In this document: positions 31,993 through 42,974 of the stretch, piece after piece
Position numbering within the stretch: the stretch's first letter is position 1
Layout: each line of letters opens with the position of its first letter
NCBI GenBank assembly: GCA_037042915.1
Contig: CM073202.1
Span: 806,001-870,000 of the forward strand
DNA: 64,000 bases
From: Auricularia sp. M13
Taxonomy: Eukaryota; Basidiomycota; Agaricomycetes; Auriculariales; Auriculariaceae
Direction of reading: 5' to 3'
Translations under genes and position numbers: made by a program
The notes under the pieces: model-generated
Seen by the model: the letters and a program-made list of their open reading frames with translations, nothing else
Told to the model about the DNA's origin: nothing
The model's database searches: none

Positions 31993-33583
31993 TCAAGAAG
32001 CCTTGCTCATCGGACGCGAGGGCACCTTCGGGGTCGCCAAGGGGGCGAGCTCGTCGACGAGCTCTCCTTCGGCATCAGCCTCAGTGCCGGCGGCGATGGC
32101 GCGCTCCCGCGCGAGCTTCGCGTGGATTTCCTTCATTTCCTGCGCGAACCCGGGCAGGGTGGCACGGATCTCCGACAAGTCGAGTTCGAGGGCCTTGAGG
32201 CGCGTCGAGTGTTCCGTGAGGAACGCGAAGGGCATCATGAGAGCGTTGACGAGCTCCTCGTCGCGCTTGAAGAAGTGCTTGAGCAGCAACTCGAAGTCGA
32301 GGTAGCCTGTGTTGCGCGCAATGTTCTCCTGAGACGAGGGCGACACCCTGTACGGCACGAACTTCTCGTCACGCAGGAATGGCGGCGCGAGGATGTCGGG
32401 CTTGAAGTCCGAGTCCGTCTTCGTGCGCTTGCGGGGAGAGAGCGTGGACGAACCCGCGATCGGCGACGAGTCGCGCTTTCGCTTCTGCAACACGTGATCA
32501 GTGGGATATCGAGGCGCGGGAAAGTCGAGGACGAACCGAGGTGCTCTCGACGTACTCGTCACCGTCCTCGGGCTCCGGCGTGGGCGTGTGCTCGGCCTCC
32601 TCGTCGCAGAGCGTGAAGCAGACGCGCTTCGAACCGTGGCTGCGCCAGCAGGCGTAGCAGGCCTTCGTGTCCGCCCACTGGAGGCAGTTCCGCCACTGGA
32701 AGTTGGGCGCGACTTGAGAGCGATTCTCTCCTAAGCCGCGGCACCACTCGCAGAGGAAGGCGGACATGATGGTCGTCGACGTGTGCGGGTAGAACGAGAG
32801 CATGAGGAGCTTCTTCTCCTCGGGGAACTGGCGCAGCGGGGAAGGCATCTCGTCGAGCTCGACGCCGAGGCTACCGTACAGCGAGCGGATCGTAAGCAGC
32901 GCGTTGCGGTGCGCAGAGCCGAAATCGAAAGTGTACGCCCCGAGATCGAGGAGGCGAGTCGCTTGCCGCTTCCAGTGATTGTAGGCGCGAGCGGGACGAG
33001 GGCCCTGGTCATTGTGGCAAGCGCCGGCCGCGAACTTGTATGCCAGAAAGAGGCGCGCAAGGAAGATAAAGGCGGGGCGGTGCTCCTCGTCGAGCTCCTC
33101 GTAGCACTCGGAGGGGATGACGCAGTACGCGGCCAACATGAAGCAACACACGGGTTCCGAGTCGTCGTCGTAGCCAGCGATCTGCGAGACCGTCAGCATA
33201 AACGCGCGCTTCCAATATCGTACCACGTACCGGGAAGTGGGAGAGAATCTCATGCTCGTTCTTGCCGGTGCGAATGGCCGTGAGGAATAGCACGAACCTG
33301 TTGGCGTCAAGGAGAGCGTCGCGGCGCGGCTGGTCGCCGTGGCAGCAGACGAAGGACGAAGGAAGCGAAGAGTCCAACACGGGCGGGTCGTCAGGAGCGT
33401 TCCAGTATTCAGCGAGGGCCGCGAGATCCACGGGCACGGGCTCCTCCACGGGCGGCGGCGGTGGCTCCACAGCGCGCGCGCGACGACCACCAGCCTTGGC
33501 CTTGGCCTTGCCCTTGCTGTTCTTCGGGGGTCCCGTCTTACGAGAGCGGCAGCTGGACATGAGGGAAAACGCAATGAGGGCAA
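31993..33583 (-). other. Antisense open frames between pol and the right LTR, first set
   Basis: The minus-strand reading opposes gag-pol. It has a basic Lys/Ala/Pro-rich start (MSSCRSRKTGPPKNSKGKAK), a globular part rich in Cys and aromatics (FVCCHGDQPRRDAL, CEWCRGLGENRSQ, CYACWRSHGSK), an acidic stretch, then a nuclear-signal-like RKRTKTDSD and a helical tail (DLSEIRATLPGFAQEMKEI). GT-AG signals separate the parts, as in a nuclear gene. It has no resemblance to envelope or to gag-pol. It may be a captured host gene or an accessory antisense gene of this element lineage. Confidence 0.55.
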
Positions 33584-33930
33584 TGCGGGACAGGAACCAA
33601 CTTATATCCTCAGACAGGGGGTATTCAGTTCTAGCCCTTCACAAACGACTTGGACGAATTCGGGACGGTCAGTACGGTTTGCCGTGCAACGGCAGCCTCA
33701 GAACAAGCAGCCTGCGGTCCCGAATGTTCCACGCAACGAGTACCATTCACCCGAGTCAACTTCAGCAAACTCAACTCGCGACAAACACGTGGCGGTGCAA
33801 GAAATCAATGCTATTCCGCGGGAACACTTCCAAGAACATGTCAACTGTCAAACAACTCGACCCTGAGGCGCCGGCGCCGCGTTACTCCGGACGGCCGAAC
33901 ATCGGGACACTGGACCGCCACGCACTCGGA

Positions 33931-34935
33931 TCAGCAATCAAGTCGCGAATACGAAGACAGAACGCACTCAAAAGTCAAGGCCTCGAAAGCGTCAGCATGT
34001 TCACCAGTGGCGTACAGGCCGCCGTTAATGTTCTGACGTGAAAGAACGTCGTGGACGATCTCGGCACGGATGTCTTCAGGGATGAAGCCGTCAGTACGGG
34101 AGAAGGTCGCGAAGCGGAACGGGTTCCGTTCATCAAGCGCCCCATATTCCCAAAGGCTAGCGGTAGCTGTCAGGATTTCGGTGGTGAACGGCTTGATAAC
34201 GTTGAACATGGCCATGAGACCCGCATACGAGGAAGGACGAACGGAGCGGAAGTCGCGAGCGACGTTCGCGTGGATGCGCTCGAGTACCTGATACTGCGTT
34301 CCAACGAACTTGGCGTATTCGCGATAGATGCGCGCGAGTCCGGCGTAATGGGCAAGAATCAGAAGCGTGTTCTGCGCGGGCGTTCAGCCTCTTCAAACGC
34401 TATTCCGAATGCGGCGACTCACGGAGATTGCGGGCCAGTGCGAGATGAAGAACCCGACTTCATCGGCGTGCGCTTGGTCAGGAGCGCTCACAAGGCGCCC
34501 GAGCTGCGTACCGATATCCTGAGCAACGGTGGCATAGAAGTCAAACGCAAGGACAGTAAACTGTCCCGGGTAGACCTTTGCGGGTTCCGGCATCTCGGGA
34601 GTCGGGGCGTTTGGATCGAAGTACGTCGAGAGACCAGCCAAGGCAGGGTTCCATCCAAGGGCCATTGAGTCTTGAGATGCGAGCGTCTGGATAACTTTGG
34701 CGGCCGTCTTGGTGATGCTATCGAGGGCGCGATAATTCTCGGACACCGCGCGCGAGATGGCCGCGAGCTGAGCATGTTGCGTGGCGATAGCCTGGTCGAT
34801 TTCGCGATGACGCTCAACAGCGCGACGGGCGACGTGGGCGAACGACAGGAACGTCGGGAAGACGTAGACCTGAGAGAGGGAGGTATTGACGAAAGACTGC
34901 ATGATGAATGCGGGTTGGAGGACACGACTTAGCAT
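33931..34935 (-). other. Antisense open frames between pol and the right LTR, second set
   Basis: A second minus-strand coding-like block closer to the right LTR. A helical start (MQSFVNTSLSQVYVFPTFLS, RRAVERHREIDQAIATQHAQ) is followed by a segment with TSYFDPN-like and VYPGQFTVLAFDFYATVAQD readings. A separate part reads MAMFNVIKPFTTEILTATAS and RNPFRFATFSRTDG. No known domain is recognised. Together with the first set it fills the unusual 3.3 kb space. Confidence 0.45.
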
Positions 34936-35028
34936 TCCGAGGACCTTTTATGGCGACGCGATTTTGCGGGTCCCTGATGCTTCGCAATTTGATGCACAGG
35001 GACGTGCACATTCAAAGTACCCCGCGGA

Positions 35029-36597
35029 TGATCGGGCAGAAATTGACACGCCGGAAAAATCGCGTCCCTCTCAAGATAAAGGCGACATAGCAAGACACAA
35101 TACAAACTCGAATACAGTACTACCACACATCCCGACAACAACGAAGACCGCAAATCAACAAGAACAGCATCCCGAAATGGAACACGCGACGCACACCGGC
35201 AAGACCCGACATCTCTCCAGCATGGACAACTTGGCGACAACGGCTCGGCAACCACAATCCCTTCTATTGGGCCTCAAGCACGACTCCCGGATTTGCCTTT
35301 CGAGACTCCCAGAGTATGCGCGAAGGACGAACGATCCGTCTCTAAGAGCAGGCGAGCATGTTCCGCGTTCGCCTCCCGAAAGTGTCCCAGCACACGACCG
35401 CGTGCTACTCCGGCAAAGACACCACGACCACGAAGGTGCGCAGTCGCCCTGGCTGCGAAGGAATATTCTCGAAGCCGCTGTCTCCGGTTCCAAGGGATCA
35501 CCAGCAACCGAGAACGATCCTGACTCATTCACCCAAAATCGTTATCGGCACCTGCGCATTCGCGAACACGTCACCCGCTGCGACCTCGGACCATATCCAG
35601 ACCAGGGTCTAGGGCATCCTTCCTCTCTACTGTCCCTGAGCATGTGCACCCTGAGAAACCGGGGAAATGCGGAACACGAAACCCATACTAGGGGAATCCC
35701 GTCATCGTGATCGCAGCGCACTTTCCCACGGTCTATGGCGTCATCCAAACGGCAGGGCAGGCCGCAGCACACTTGTGGACGATCGGTAGTCTTTCCTCGG
35801 AGCAAATCCTGAATCACACGCTCACGGGATCGGCCTCTCATTGGCTCCCGAGAATGGATTGCGCAACCCGCAGGCGCGCGCAGTCCGCATGTGACAATCG
35901 GGAACTCTTCCTATCGCATGGGCATTATCGGTACAGCTCGGGACATGGTCTTGATTGGCTTGGCATTCTCCTGTATAAAACGCGATAGGTAGTTAGGTAG
36001 TTTTCCCTTAGCACAGCGGCTCACGAGCATCCGGCTCACCAGTAGTTCAGTATCGCGCACTCCGGCGCCCAGTTCTCGTACTCGCACCCGTCCTCCGTTC
36101 TAGTCCGTACGCAATCGAAGTCTCAGTCACCCTCTGCCATCTCCGTTGGCCTCAAGTCCCGTTTTCCCCCTTCCCTCGGTGCGTAGTCGCGACTTCCGTG
36201 ATTGCACACCATCCTCCCTCCTCCCCTACTACGACTTCTCCATCCGAACCGTGCTACTTCTGTTCGTCGCGTTCGCACGCAGTCATAGACTTCGCCAGTG
36301 CAGCGACAAAGAAAAGACGCACTCCCGTCTCACAATCCTCCTCTCCCGTGCACCCTCTTCTCGTGGACGACTCCACACGAGTAGTCTCGAGCTCTCCGGA
36401 TACGAATTCGGGTTCCCCCTCGTCTTCGTGATCCTCACTCGGGTTTTGATCATACACACTCGAGACCATTTCCCCGTTTCACCCCTACCTCTATATCTAT
36501 TCTCTCGTGTGTTGGGTATACTCCACCCACCCACCCTTTTGATCTGCGGCTCCTCCCTACTCCTGGATTCATTGTCTTAGTCTTCCCTGGCTGTTCA
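35029..36597 (+). repeat. Right LTR of the Ty3/gypsy element
   Basis: 1,569 bp, matching 22376-23944 at every place I compared, including all six small reading frames. It is followed by the 4-bp target copy GCGA and by Helitron DNA in frame. Confidence 0.9.
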
Positions 36598-39500
36598 GCG
36601 ACCGACAATGTAAGAAGGATCCTTATTCTCAGGATTGCGGATACGCTCGACGAGCTTGGCGAGTGCAGCAAAAGCTTCATCGGTGGGAAGGTTGTCCTTA
36701 GTGATATAGTCGGTAACGTAATATGTCAAAGCTTTTGCCGCTTCGCCGGAGCCGATAAACTTGACATCGTTATTACAACGCGCAAGCATGGACAGAACAG
36801 GGTTGTGCTGATTGATATCTGGATGCCACCGTCTCAACAGAATAGATCCGCTAGCAGAGTCCAAGATAGTCTCTGCACGCGTCAGGCCATTTATTCGCAT
36901 GCGGCAGAGAGAAGGATCTCCTATTTGACCGGGTTTCAGGTATTTCCAGCATGTTTTGTTATGAGTGTGATAATGTGATTCATACGTAACCTGCAAGCTC
37001 TGTTTCGACCACTCAGAATGGAAGTCAGGGTCATCCGGATGCGGGCAGCGCATCGTCCCTGAATGCGGTGCGCCACGTGCGCGAACGACGCGCTTCGCAT
37101 CCCGCGGCGCCACAACGCCTGTGTCGCTCGGTCTCTGCGTTGAAATAATGTTATGCAACCAGTCAAATAGACGGGATTTGAACTCCTCATCGTCCTTCAT
37201 CCGGTCTCGCAATAGCTGCGGTGGCAGTGAACCAGCCAACCAAACTAAAAAATGGCTATGTAGAGAACCACGACCTTGTGTTTCGACTGTGGCATAGTAC
37301 GCTGTTACTTTCCCGAATAATCCGTTACCGCCATTCTTCATACCGAGCACTATATCGATGAAGGCTTGAACCATGATTTCAAAGAACTGCGCTGCCGCCG
37401 TCGGATTCTTCCCGACTAGGTAAGCCCGCTGGTAAGCATCCAGAATGTTGGACGGAACACGTTCATCCAAGTTCACAATCAAGCCCGCCAATTTCAAGAA
37501 GAGAGGGTGATACATATCTGCAGGATTGAATGTGATGAAAAGGGTGGGCAAGCCTCGTGCGTGCATCATCGATCGAATCTGAGTTCTACTCTTCTTTTTG
37601 GCAGCAGGCGATGATGGTATCGTGAGAGGAACATTCTTCAGCAAATTCAGAAACTTCAACACCCTTCTCTCGTCGTCGTCCTCTGCAACGACCACTCTGT
37701 TATTTTCATGTGCACGTGTTTGAAGGCGGTTGATAGCTTCAGTGTTGACCTCTGCCAGAAACTCGTGAGCAGGACGCCATAAGGAGCGACCGACTTGCCA
37801 TTTAATACCCTGTGCAACTCTCCTACGCTGTGCTATATTCATTGCCACGTATTGAAAAGCGTGATCCGTGGCGAATCGACGACAGGACAGATTCAGCAAG
37901 TGTCGAACGTGTTCCTCGAATCCTATGTGAACTCGTCGGTTTTTGTCGTCCAAACCCCCTATTCCGAATGGGAAAAGATGCGGAAAGGCACGTGGGAAGT
38001 AGCTCGGATTGTCCCACTCGGCTACAGGAGTATCACCGTGACCAATAGCCCATGCTGTCGCACCCTTCCGCTTCCACATTAGAGCAGAGACTAACTTTTG
38101 CTGTTGCACGGTTTCTTCCTCGAAAGACTTGGACACCACTCCAGTGGTTGATATCGGGATATCGGCCATGTCAGGAACATCAACATCCTCCATAGGTACA
38201 GTCGGCGCCCCAGGGTCCTCGGTCCCCGATTGTGCGACCAACTGCATGTGAAGTCCGCATGGTAAACCCTGAGACTTTCCCGGCAGCAGCGCGTCCATGT
38301 TCGCGGCGCTATACTCCATCCCTTGATACTCAGGATCGTTGACGATCAACCACTTAAGGATGGGTACAACCACGTGACGACGTACTAATAAAGGTGTCAA
38401 TCTATCCAAATCCTCGGGAGGAGGCAGAACCTTCCCAACGAAAAGTACAGACATAGTGGCCTGTAGCTGATCTGGCACGGGCGGCAGAACGTCTAAGATG
38501 TCCATATTGCCATTTGTGAATGTGATGACGTTGCCCTTCGTATAATACTGCGCAGGATAATGTTCACGATCCTCGTCGCCACCGTGCGCAACCGTTTTTG
38601 CCGTATACTTGAAGATAGTGCAACGAACTCGATTTCGGGCAATGAGAGACAGCTCAACGGGGGTAGCTTTGCAAAAAAGCAGTTGGATATCGTTCGGCAC
38701 GTTATCCCATGCAGTGTATGTGTCGTTAGCCAGAGCGAGAGGCGGTAACTTCAGCAATCGCAAGCTAGACCAGCAATTTTCGCACATCACGAGAACGAAG
38801 ACGGGTTGACAACTTACTATACCACGAAAGTCAAGCAATGCGTCAAATGCGAGTCGCCGATCGTAGCCAACGGGAAAGAGGTGCGCCGGCAGTGCAGGGT
38901 TAGTTAAAACGGATAAGTGACTGCAGTCCACCTGACGCTGGGAACATGACGCTGGCAACACAAGACCAGAACAGCAGCCACAGGTTAGTAGACAGTATTT
39001 GCCATCGGAAAGGCAGAACAGCCAATCTCGTATAACCTGCTTCTCCCTTTCATCCGTGTAGATCGGAGGAAATGCATCCTGATGTTCCGCTGCAGACATT
39101 AACCTCTCACACAAATCGTGAACTCGCTGCCGGTTCAAGGGAGGGAATTCGACCTGCTGAGAGGAAACAGTGAACCGAACACGCCGGCATATATCCGTGC
39201 AGCGGTGACTGCGCGCGATATGGACATCACGTTCATGCGTACGTGGTCCTGTATGACGAATATGGTGTGACTGTAAGGCTACTCGGAGACACTCCGAGTT
39301 CAGCGCCTCTAACGGGAGCTCGGCAAACGAAATGGAACCGACACCCTCACTCACGCGAATGGATGCCACCGCATCGAGATTTACGGCACGGGGATCGGAA
39401 TTGTCAGGTTGGAGAGCATCACCAACAACAGCAGAACGCGAAGAAGCTCCGGCTTGTGGCAACTGTTCGAACAGTCCGGTAGCACCAACAGTACCAGCGT

Positions 39501-40008
39501 CAACGTCGAGTTCAGCAATAGCATCATGTCCAGCAGCAGCGTCATATTCATCAGCAGCAGCAGCAGCATCAACAGCAGCATCAGATTCATCAGCAGCAGC
39601 AGCAGCAGCAGCATCGGTGTGAGCAGCAGCAGCAGTTACGGGTATCATGGAAAGAAGAACCGTGTCGGAGCCGGGAGAATCGTTCGACGCTGCGCGACTC
39701 TCGCAACGATGATTCGTGGGTGGCAGGAAAACTCTCCAGGTGAACGTGGAGGAACCCGCGCGAGAAGGATGAGCGGCGTCCTCGACTATATCGGGAGGGG
39801 GGTTAACGGCGAACGCGGCGCCAGTGTTATAAGGTAGATTGCGGCTGGACGACGCGCGTGAACCGTCATGTAGGGTCCTGGAAGGACGAGCGCGTCTCGC
39901 GGGTCGTCTGGAAGACAATACATCAGCTAGGTGGGGTACGAATCTGCGAATCACGTACTCTGGACGTTCCAACGATGCAGGTGATATGAAATCGGCAGAG
40001 CGCTTCAT
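36598..40008 (-). CDS. Helitron Rep protein, N-terminal half
   Basis: Start ATG 40008 (MKRSADFISPASLERPEYV). The first 190 residues are low in complexity, with long Ala/Asp runs encoded by GCA/GCT repeats (39480-39630). Next comes a region with CGCCSGLVLPASC and a DUF6570-like block (LRLLKLPPLALANDTY, VGKVLPPP). The Helitron_like_N region follows: PRAFPHLFPFGIGG, LPTLFITFNPADMYHPL, GRGSLHSHFLVWL, HYHTHNKTCWKY and YYVTDYITKDNLP. These include the HUH-type His pair and the Tyr motif that nick and join single-stranded DNA in rolling-circle transposition. The frame is open for over 1,100 codons up to the retroelement insertion, so this part looks recently functional. Confidence 0.9.
39480..39640. 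repeat. CAG/AGC trinucleotide-rich tract in the Helitron Rep frame
   Basis: Repeated CAGCAGCAG and ATCAGC units encode runs of Ala with interspersed Asp on the minus strand. Such a tract is prone to length change. Confidence 0.7.
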
Positions 40009-40023
40009 GATCCTAGGATACTC

Positions 40024-40335
40024 TCAGTAAGCCAGGCAAATCACAAAACGACGATACGTACGGAAACGACAAGGCGAGATATTGTTCAAGTATGGTAGGA
40101 AGTCGGGGTTGCAGGCGAGCAAGTGAAACGGCGCAAATCGGCTGCGTTCGGACTCGACGACAATATAACCAGACAAGAGTCGGAGTTTAGCGGGACCTTT
40201 TAGGACAATAGACATGTCTCTCTCTCTTAAGTAATGCACGAAGCTCCAAGCATTCGTCCGGATGATATTTGGATATTTCCGTAAACAGCGGAAATTACAG
40301 ACAATATCGACAGCCAGTGTGACGAGTGATAGCAA
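40024..40335 (-). other. Open frame beside the Helitron 5' side, possible host remnant
   Basis: 103 codons (MLSLVTLAVDIVCNFRCLRK ... FVICLAY) ending 16 nt before the Helitron ATG. WSFVHYLRERD then VLKGPAKLRLL vaguely recalls the lead-in and GS region of family A, but the acidic residues are missing. It could equally be Helitron leader sequence. Unassigned. Confidence 0.25.
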
Positions 40336-40434
40336 AATACGACGTGAATTCGGCCAGGATACGCGAGATTAAGTCGCAGTGCTATGCAAGCGCAGGAACT
40401 GTTGTGCGTGTCGCCATCTTATCACAAAATTTCC

Positions 40435-41107
40435 CTATAACTTCTCGGAAGGGTAGTGAGAAAAGCGAAAACAGCGATTGCGACAAATCGTACCTCGTTT
40501 CACAGTCTCATCCGCACGTCGAATATCGGCATCGGTATCGATGTGGCGCAGGCATTGCGAGTCTGGGTCGAGACGTACAGCAAGAATATCGCCTTTAAAT
40601 CGGAGGGTGGACTGGGACACGCTGTACAGAAGGGCTTCGTTGACATCCATACTGTAGAATGCTGTGCCAATGGGATGCTCCTCGACGAAGATCGTGAAGG
40701 CCGGACCGCCATCTGAATCAGGCTCGACGGGAACGTCCACTTGACGGTAGGCGCTGAACCAGGCTGACATATCGAGATCCAGCACGGAGGACTCGTCAAG
40801 AGATACGGCAACAGGGACGTTCACCATGACTGGAGCTCGAAAGGAAGTGGGATACAGTCTGGCAGTGACGTGCGCAGGCGACTTCTACACATCCATGGGT
40901 TAATCCCAAAAGCACGACTAAGGATCACCCACCGTCTGAGGAAGGTAATGTCTCGCCATAGCCTCGAACGCAGTCAGGGGACCCATTGCAAAGCGCGGGG
41001 AGTTGTGAACAAGACAGGCGTGCGGGCTTGCTTGAGAGTCCGGACTTATAAGGGTTATCCCGTGAGACAACGCCACGGTGAGGTCCAAGATACGGCCTCA
41101 TTAACAA
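40435..41107 (-). CDS. Family B copy 6: GDILAV-core protein (minus strand)
   Basis: The main exon (about 40870-40435) reads LYPTSFRAPVMVNVPVAV, LDLDMSAWFSAYR, FTIFVEEHPIG, then RFKGDILAVRLDPDSQ and HIDTDAD. This is collinear with the family B gene at 16057 (LYPTDFWAPV, GDILVVKH, DIDDLD). An upstream exon (about 41100-40930) reads LDLTVALSHGITLISPDSQA and PRFAMGPLTAFEAMARHYLP and ends near a GT donor. The gene lies directly downstream of a family C gene on the same strand, as at 16-17 kb. Function unknown. The last 30 residues (RGTICRNRCFRFSHYPSEKL) may be read-through into an intron. Confidence 0.5.
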
Positions 41108-41126
41108 TTCGCAATGGGATCTCCTG

Positions 41127-41540
41127 TTAATAACGCTCTAACTCTTCCATATCGTACAAGCAACGGTCGAGATGAGTAATGACACCACGTGCCCAGGTGA
41201 GAAGAATATCGTAGTGGCGATCAAGGAGCACAATGGGCATGCACGACTCATCGAGCTGTCGCAGCGAAGTAGACACAAATACGAACACTTCAACCGTCAC
41301 CGTCTCCAGGACTTTCATAAGATATTTGGGATGAAGGAAAACCTGGAGGGCATCGGAGACCCAATCGTCGTACGACATTCGCAAGAGCTGACCGCTGCGA
41401 GTCCACGCCAGTGGTGGAAGATAGGTCACAGCAAGCGGATTTTTGCATGCGATATAGCACTGGGAAGAGGTCAACTCGCGCGGCGTTAACGAACAGCGGG
41501 GCGTACGGAAACGAAATCTTGAGGGATGTGATCAAATGGT
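41127..41540 (-). CDS. Family C copy 2: QCY...NP...LPPLAW hypothetical protein
   Basis: Reads SSQCYIACKNPLAVTYLPPL then AWTRSGQLLRMS, WVSDALQVFLHPKYL, FVFVSTSLRQLDESCMP, LLDRHYDILLTWARGVI, ending MEELERY at 41127. It aligns by eye with the gene at 16724 over about 110 residues (same spacing of QCY, NP, LPPL-W, G, then LLxRH...LxxWxxxI). The start lies upstream of 41474 in another exon (about 41540; LPFDHIPQDFVSVR). Soluble helical protein of unknown function. Same-strand neighbour of family B copy 6. Confidence 0.5.
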
Positions 41541-42503
41541 AGGGCGGCTGCCTCAAAGGTGATGCGAAGGCACATGCCGTGGTAATGACACATGCATTGT
41601 TCTACGCAGACGGCATCGTGAGAGGGATCGCAACACCAAAAACCGTCACAGACCGCTAGTTAACATCGTGATGTTGGTAAAGTTCACGGTGCGGGGGAAA
41701 GAGGTCAGCAAGGCACTTTCGGCATAAGGGCGATTCGCGCATGCTTGACGCACGTACGGAAATGGTCCAACGTGAGACAAGACAGAACAAAAGGCTCGGG
41801 AAATCACGACGCGGTCAAAGCGCATGGACGAATTCGTTAGAAGAAGCTTCACGTGTGTTTATCGGCGTGAGATTGGTGCGTCCGTGCAGCTGCCGGCGGT
41901 CGAAGGAGGTACGCAATTTGTTGGTCGCAGCATGCAACACGGAGGCCACACAATGAGAGAGGATGCGGCAGTCCTCTCGAGAAGGTTCGCAAGACATTTT
42001 GTGAAACGGACGAAGGCGCGACGAGGCTGGCAAGACATTAGAAGGCAGAACTGTAGTCAATTCAGGTTTGCGCTCACCGAGACTCTCGGATTGCATGCCT
42101 GCCACAGGCCACACGGTAGCGAACAACCCAGGCACAAAGCGGGGTCGTTGAAGGTACCAGTCGCGCGGCGCTGACACCAATAAACTAAACCTTATGCGAC
42201 ATCGTTGCTGACAATAGCTTGCGGGAGACTGAGACATGGTCCTAGTTTGAAAAGTTCGAGGAGCGGAAGCCCACCAAAGCGACTTCTCCTTGCCTCACGC
42301 GTCTGCCATGGAACAAGCTACATCGACTGAACATAAGGGTGCGTTGCCATTGTCCTGCAACGGTCAGGCGCCTGACGTCCGATGCGAGGAGATCATTGCA
42401 CATGTCCTTCAGACGGCAAGGTGTGTCCTAAGGGCATACCTATCAGTCATCTATCGTACGACGCGGTCCCAATGTCGCACCTTTCGGTAAGCACGGCCCG
42501 TCA
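41541..42503. other. Spacer with decayed coding-like sequence
   Basis: Minus-strand and plus-strand frames of 60-140 codons overlap one another, with no family motif. The plus strand near 42290-42490 may carry an upstream exon of the family C gene that follows, but no splice join could be settled. Confidence 0.3.
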
Positions 42504-42974
42504 TCAACAGGCCATTGTATTCTGAATGCGGTCCAGTGCTACCTGAGCGCACACAATCCAACGTTGGATCTGAGGGTGCCGCATCTGTCGTGGGACAGAA
42601 TCGGCAACTTCGTCGGCGACACGGACCCCGAACAGTGGGGCAAACAAGTGTTGCTGTCGAGCGAATCGCTTCGCGAATACCGCGACACCGTTTGCGCACT
42701 TGTCCAGAGATCCATGGACCTGGCCGAACGGATCGAAAACGACGTCACTCGCGCAGGACTCTCCTTCGAGGAGGGTCAAGCTAGGATGATATTCTTCGTG
42801 CACTGGATGAAGCAGCTATCAAAATTCATCGACGAGGCGGTGAAGACGGCCAATCACATGTTCAATGCGCTCGAAGCGCGTTCAGACGAGCGCCTGCAGT
42901 TCCTGCGCAGCGCGCTGAGGGGGCTAATCGTAGTCATGGCCTGTCGCGACATGGTGACGGCCAGTGAATGTTGA
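42504..42974 (+). CDS. Family C copy 3: QCY...NP...VPHLSW hypothetical protein
   Basis: Plus strand. The reading CILNAVQCYLSAHNPTLDLR then VPHLSWDRIGNFVGD shares QCYxxxxNP...P-x-L-x-W-x-x-x-G with copies 1 and 2. The rest is helical (SESLREYRDTVCALVQRSMD, FFVHWMKQLSKFIDEAVKTA) and ends VMACRDMVTASEC at 42974. A plausible Met is not visible in the shared block, so the true start is in an upstream exon. It is in the opposite orientation to copy 2. Confidence 0.5.
   Translation, partial: STGHCILNAVQCYLSAHNPTLDLRVPHLSWDRIGNFVGDTDPEQWGKQVLLSSESLREYRDTVCALVQRSMDLAERIENDVTRAGLSFEEGQARMIFFVHWMKQLSKFIDEAVKTANHMFNALEARSDERLQFLRSALRGLIVVMACRDMVTASEC

Larger units (their letters stand above)
22376..36597 (+). 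mobile_element. Ty3/gypsy LTR retrotransposon, 14.2 kb, nested in the Helitron
   Basis: The element begins TGATCGGG and ends GGCTGTTCA, with 1,569-bp LTRs, a 4-bp target duplication GCGA, gag with a CCHC zinc knuckle, an aspartic protease, reverse transcriptase, RNase H and integrase in Ty3/gypsy order on the plus strand. A TGG-starting candidate primer site lies just after 24380. It is long for the family because of a 3.3 kb region between pol and the right LTR that carries antisense open frames, and because about 400 bp of Helitron sequence plus a second copy of the LTR's last 36 bp sit between the left LTR and the internal region. The LTRs look identical by eye. The coding part looks nearly whole with about two or three interruptions. 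Likely a young insertion, with the dating caveat given in the findings. Confidence 0.9.
19513..40008 (-). mobile_element. Helitron (rolling-circle DNA transposon) split by an LTR retrotransposon
   Basis: One RepHel-type protein is encoded on the minus strand in two blocks: the N-terminal half at 40008-36598 and the helicase half at 22375-19556. The reading runs from one block to the other across the retroelement insertion: the right block ends ...SYIVG-R at the 4-bp target GCGA, and the left block resumes R-D-A-D-Y directly. The N-terminal half has the Helitron Rep signatures (LPTLFITFNPADM, GRGSLHSHFLVWL with paired His, and YYVTDYITK with the catalytic Tyr). The second block is a Pif1-type helicase. 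Terminal TC at the 5' end was not located. A 14-bp palindrome 30 nt past the helicase stop is a candidate 3' hairpin. Outer limits are therefore approximate. Confidence 0.85.

Noticed and set aside
31993-33583. Envelope-like gene between pol and the LTR
   Set aside because: The coding-like reading is antisense, lacks a signal peptide and transmembrane pattern, and looks nuclear rather than membrane-bound.
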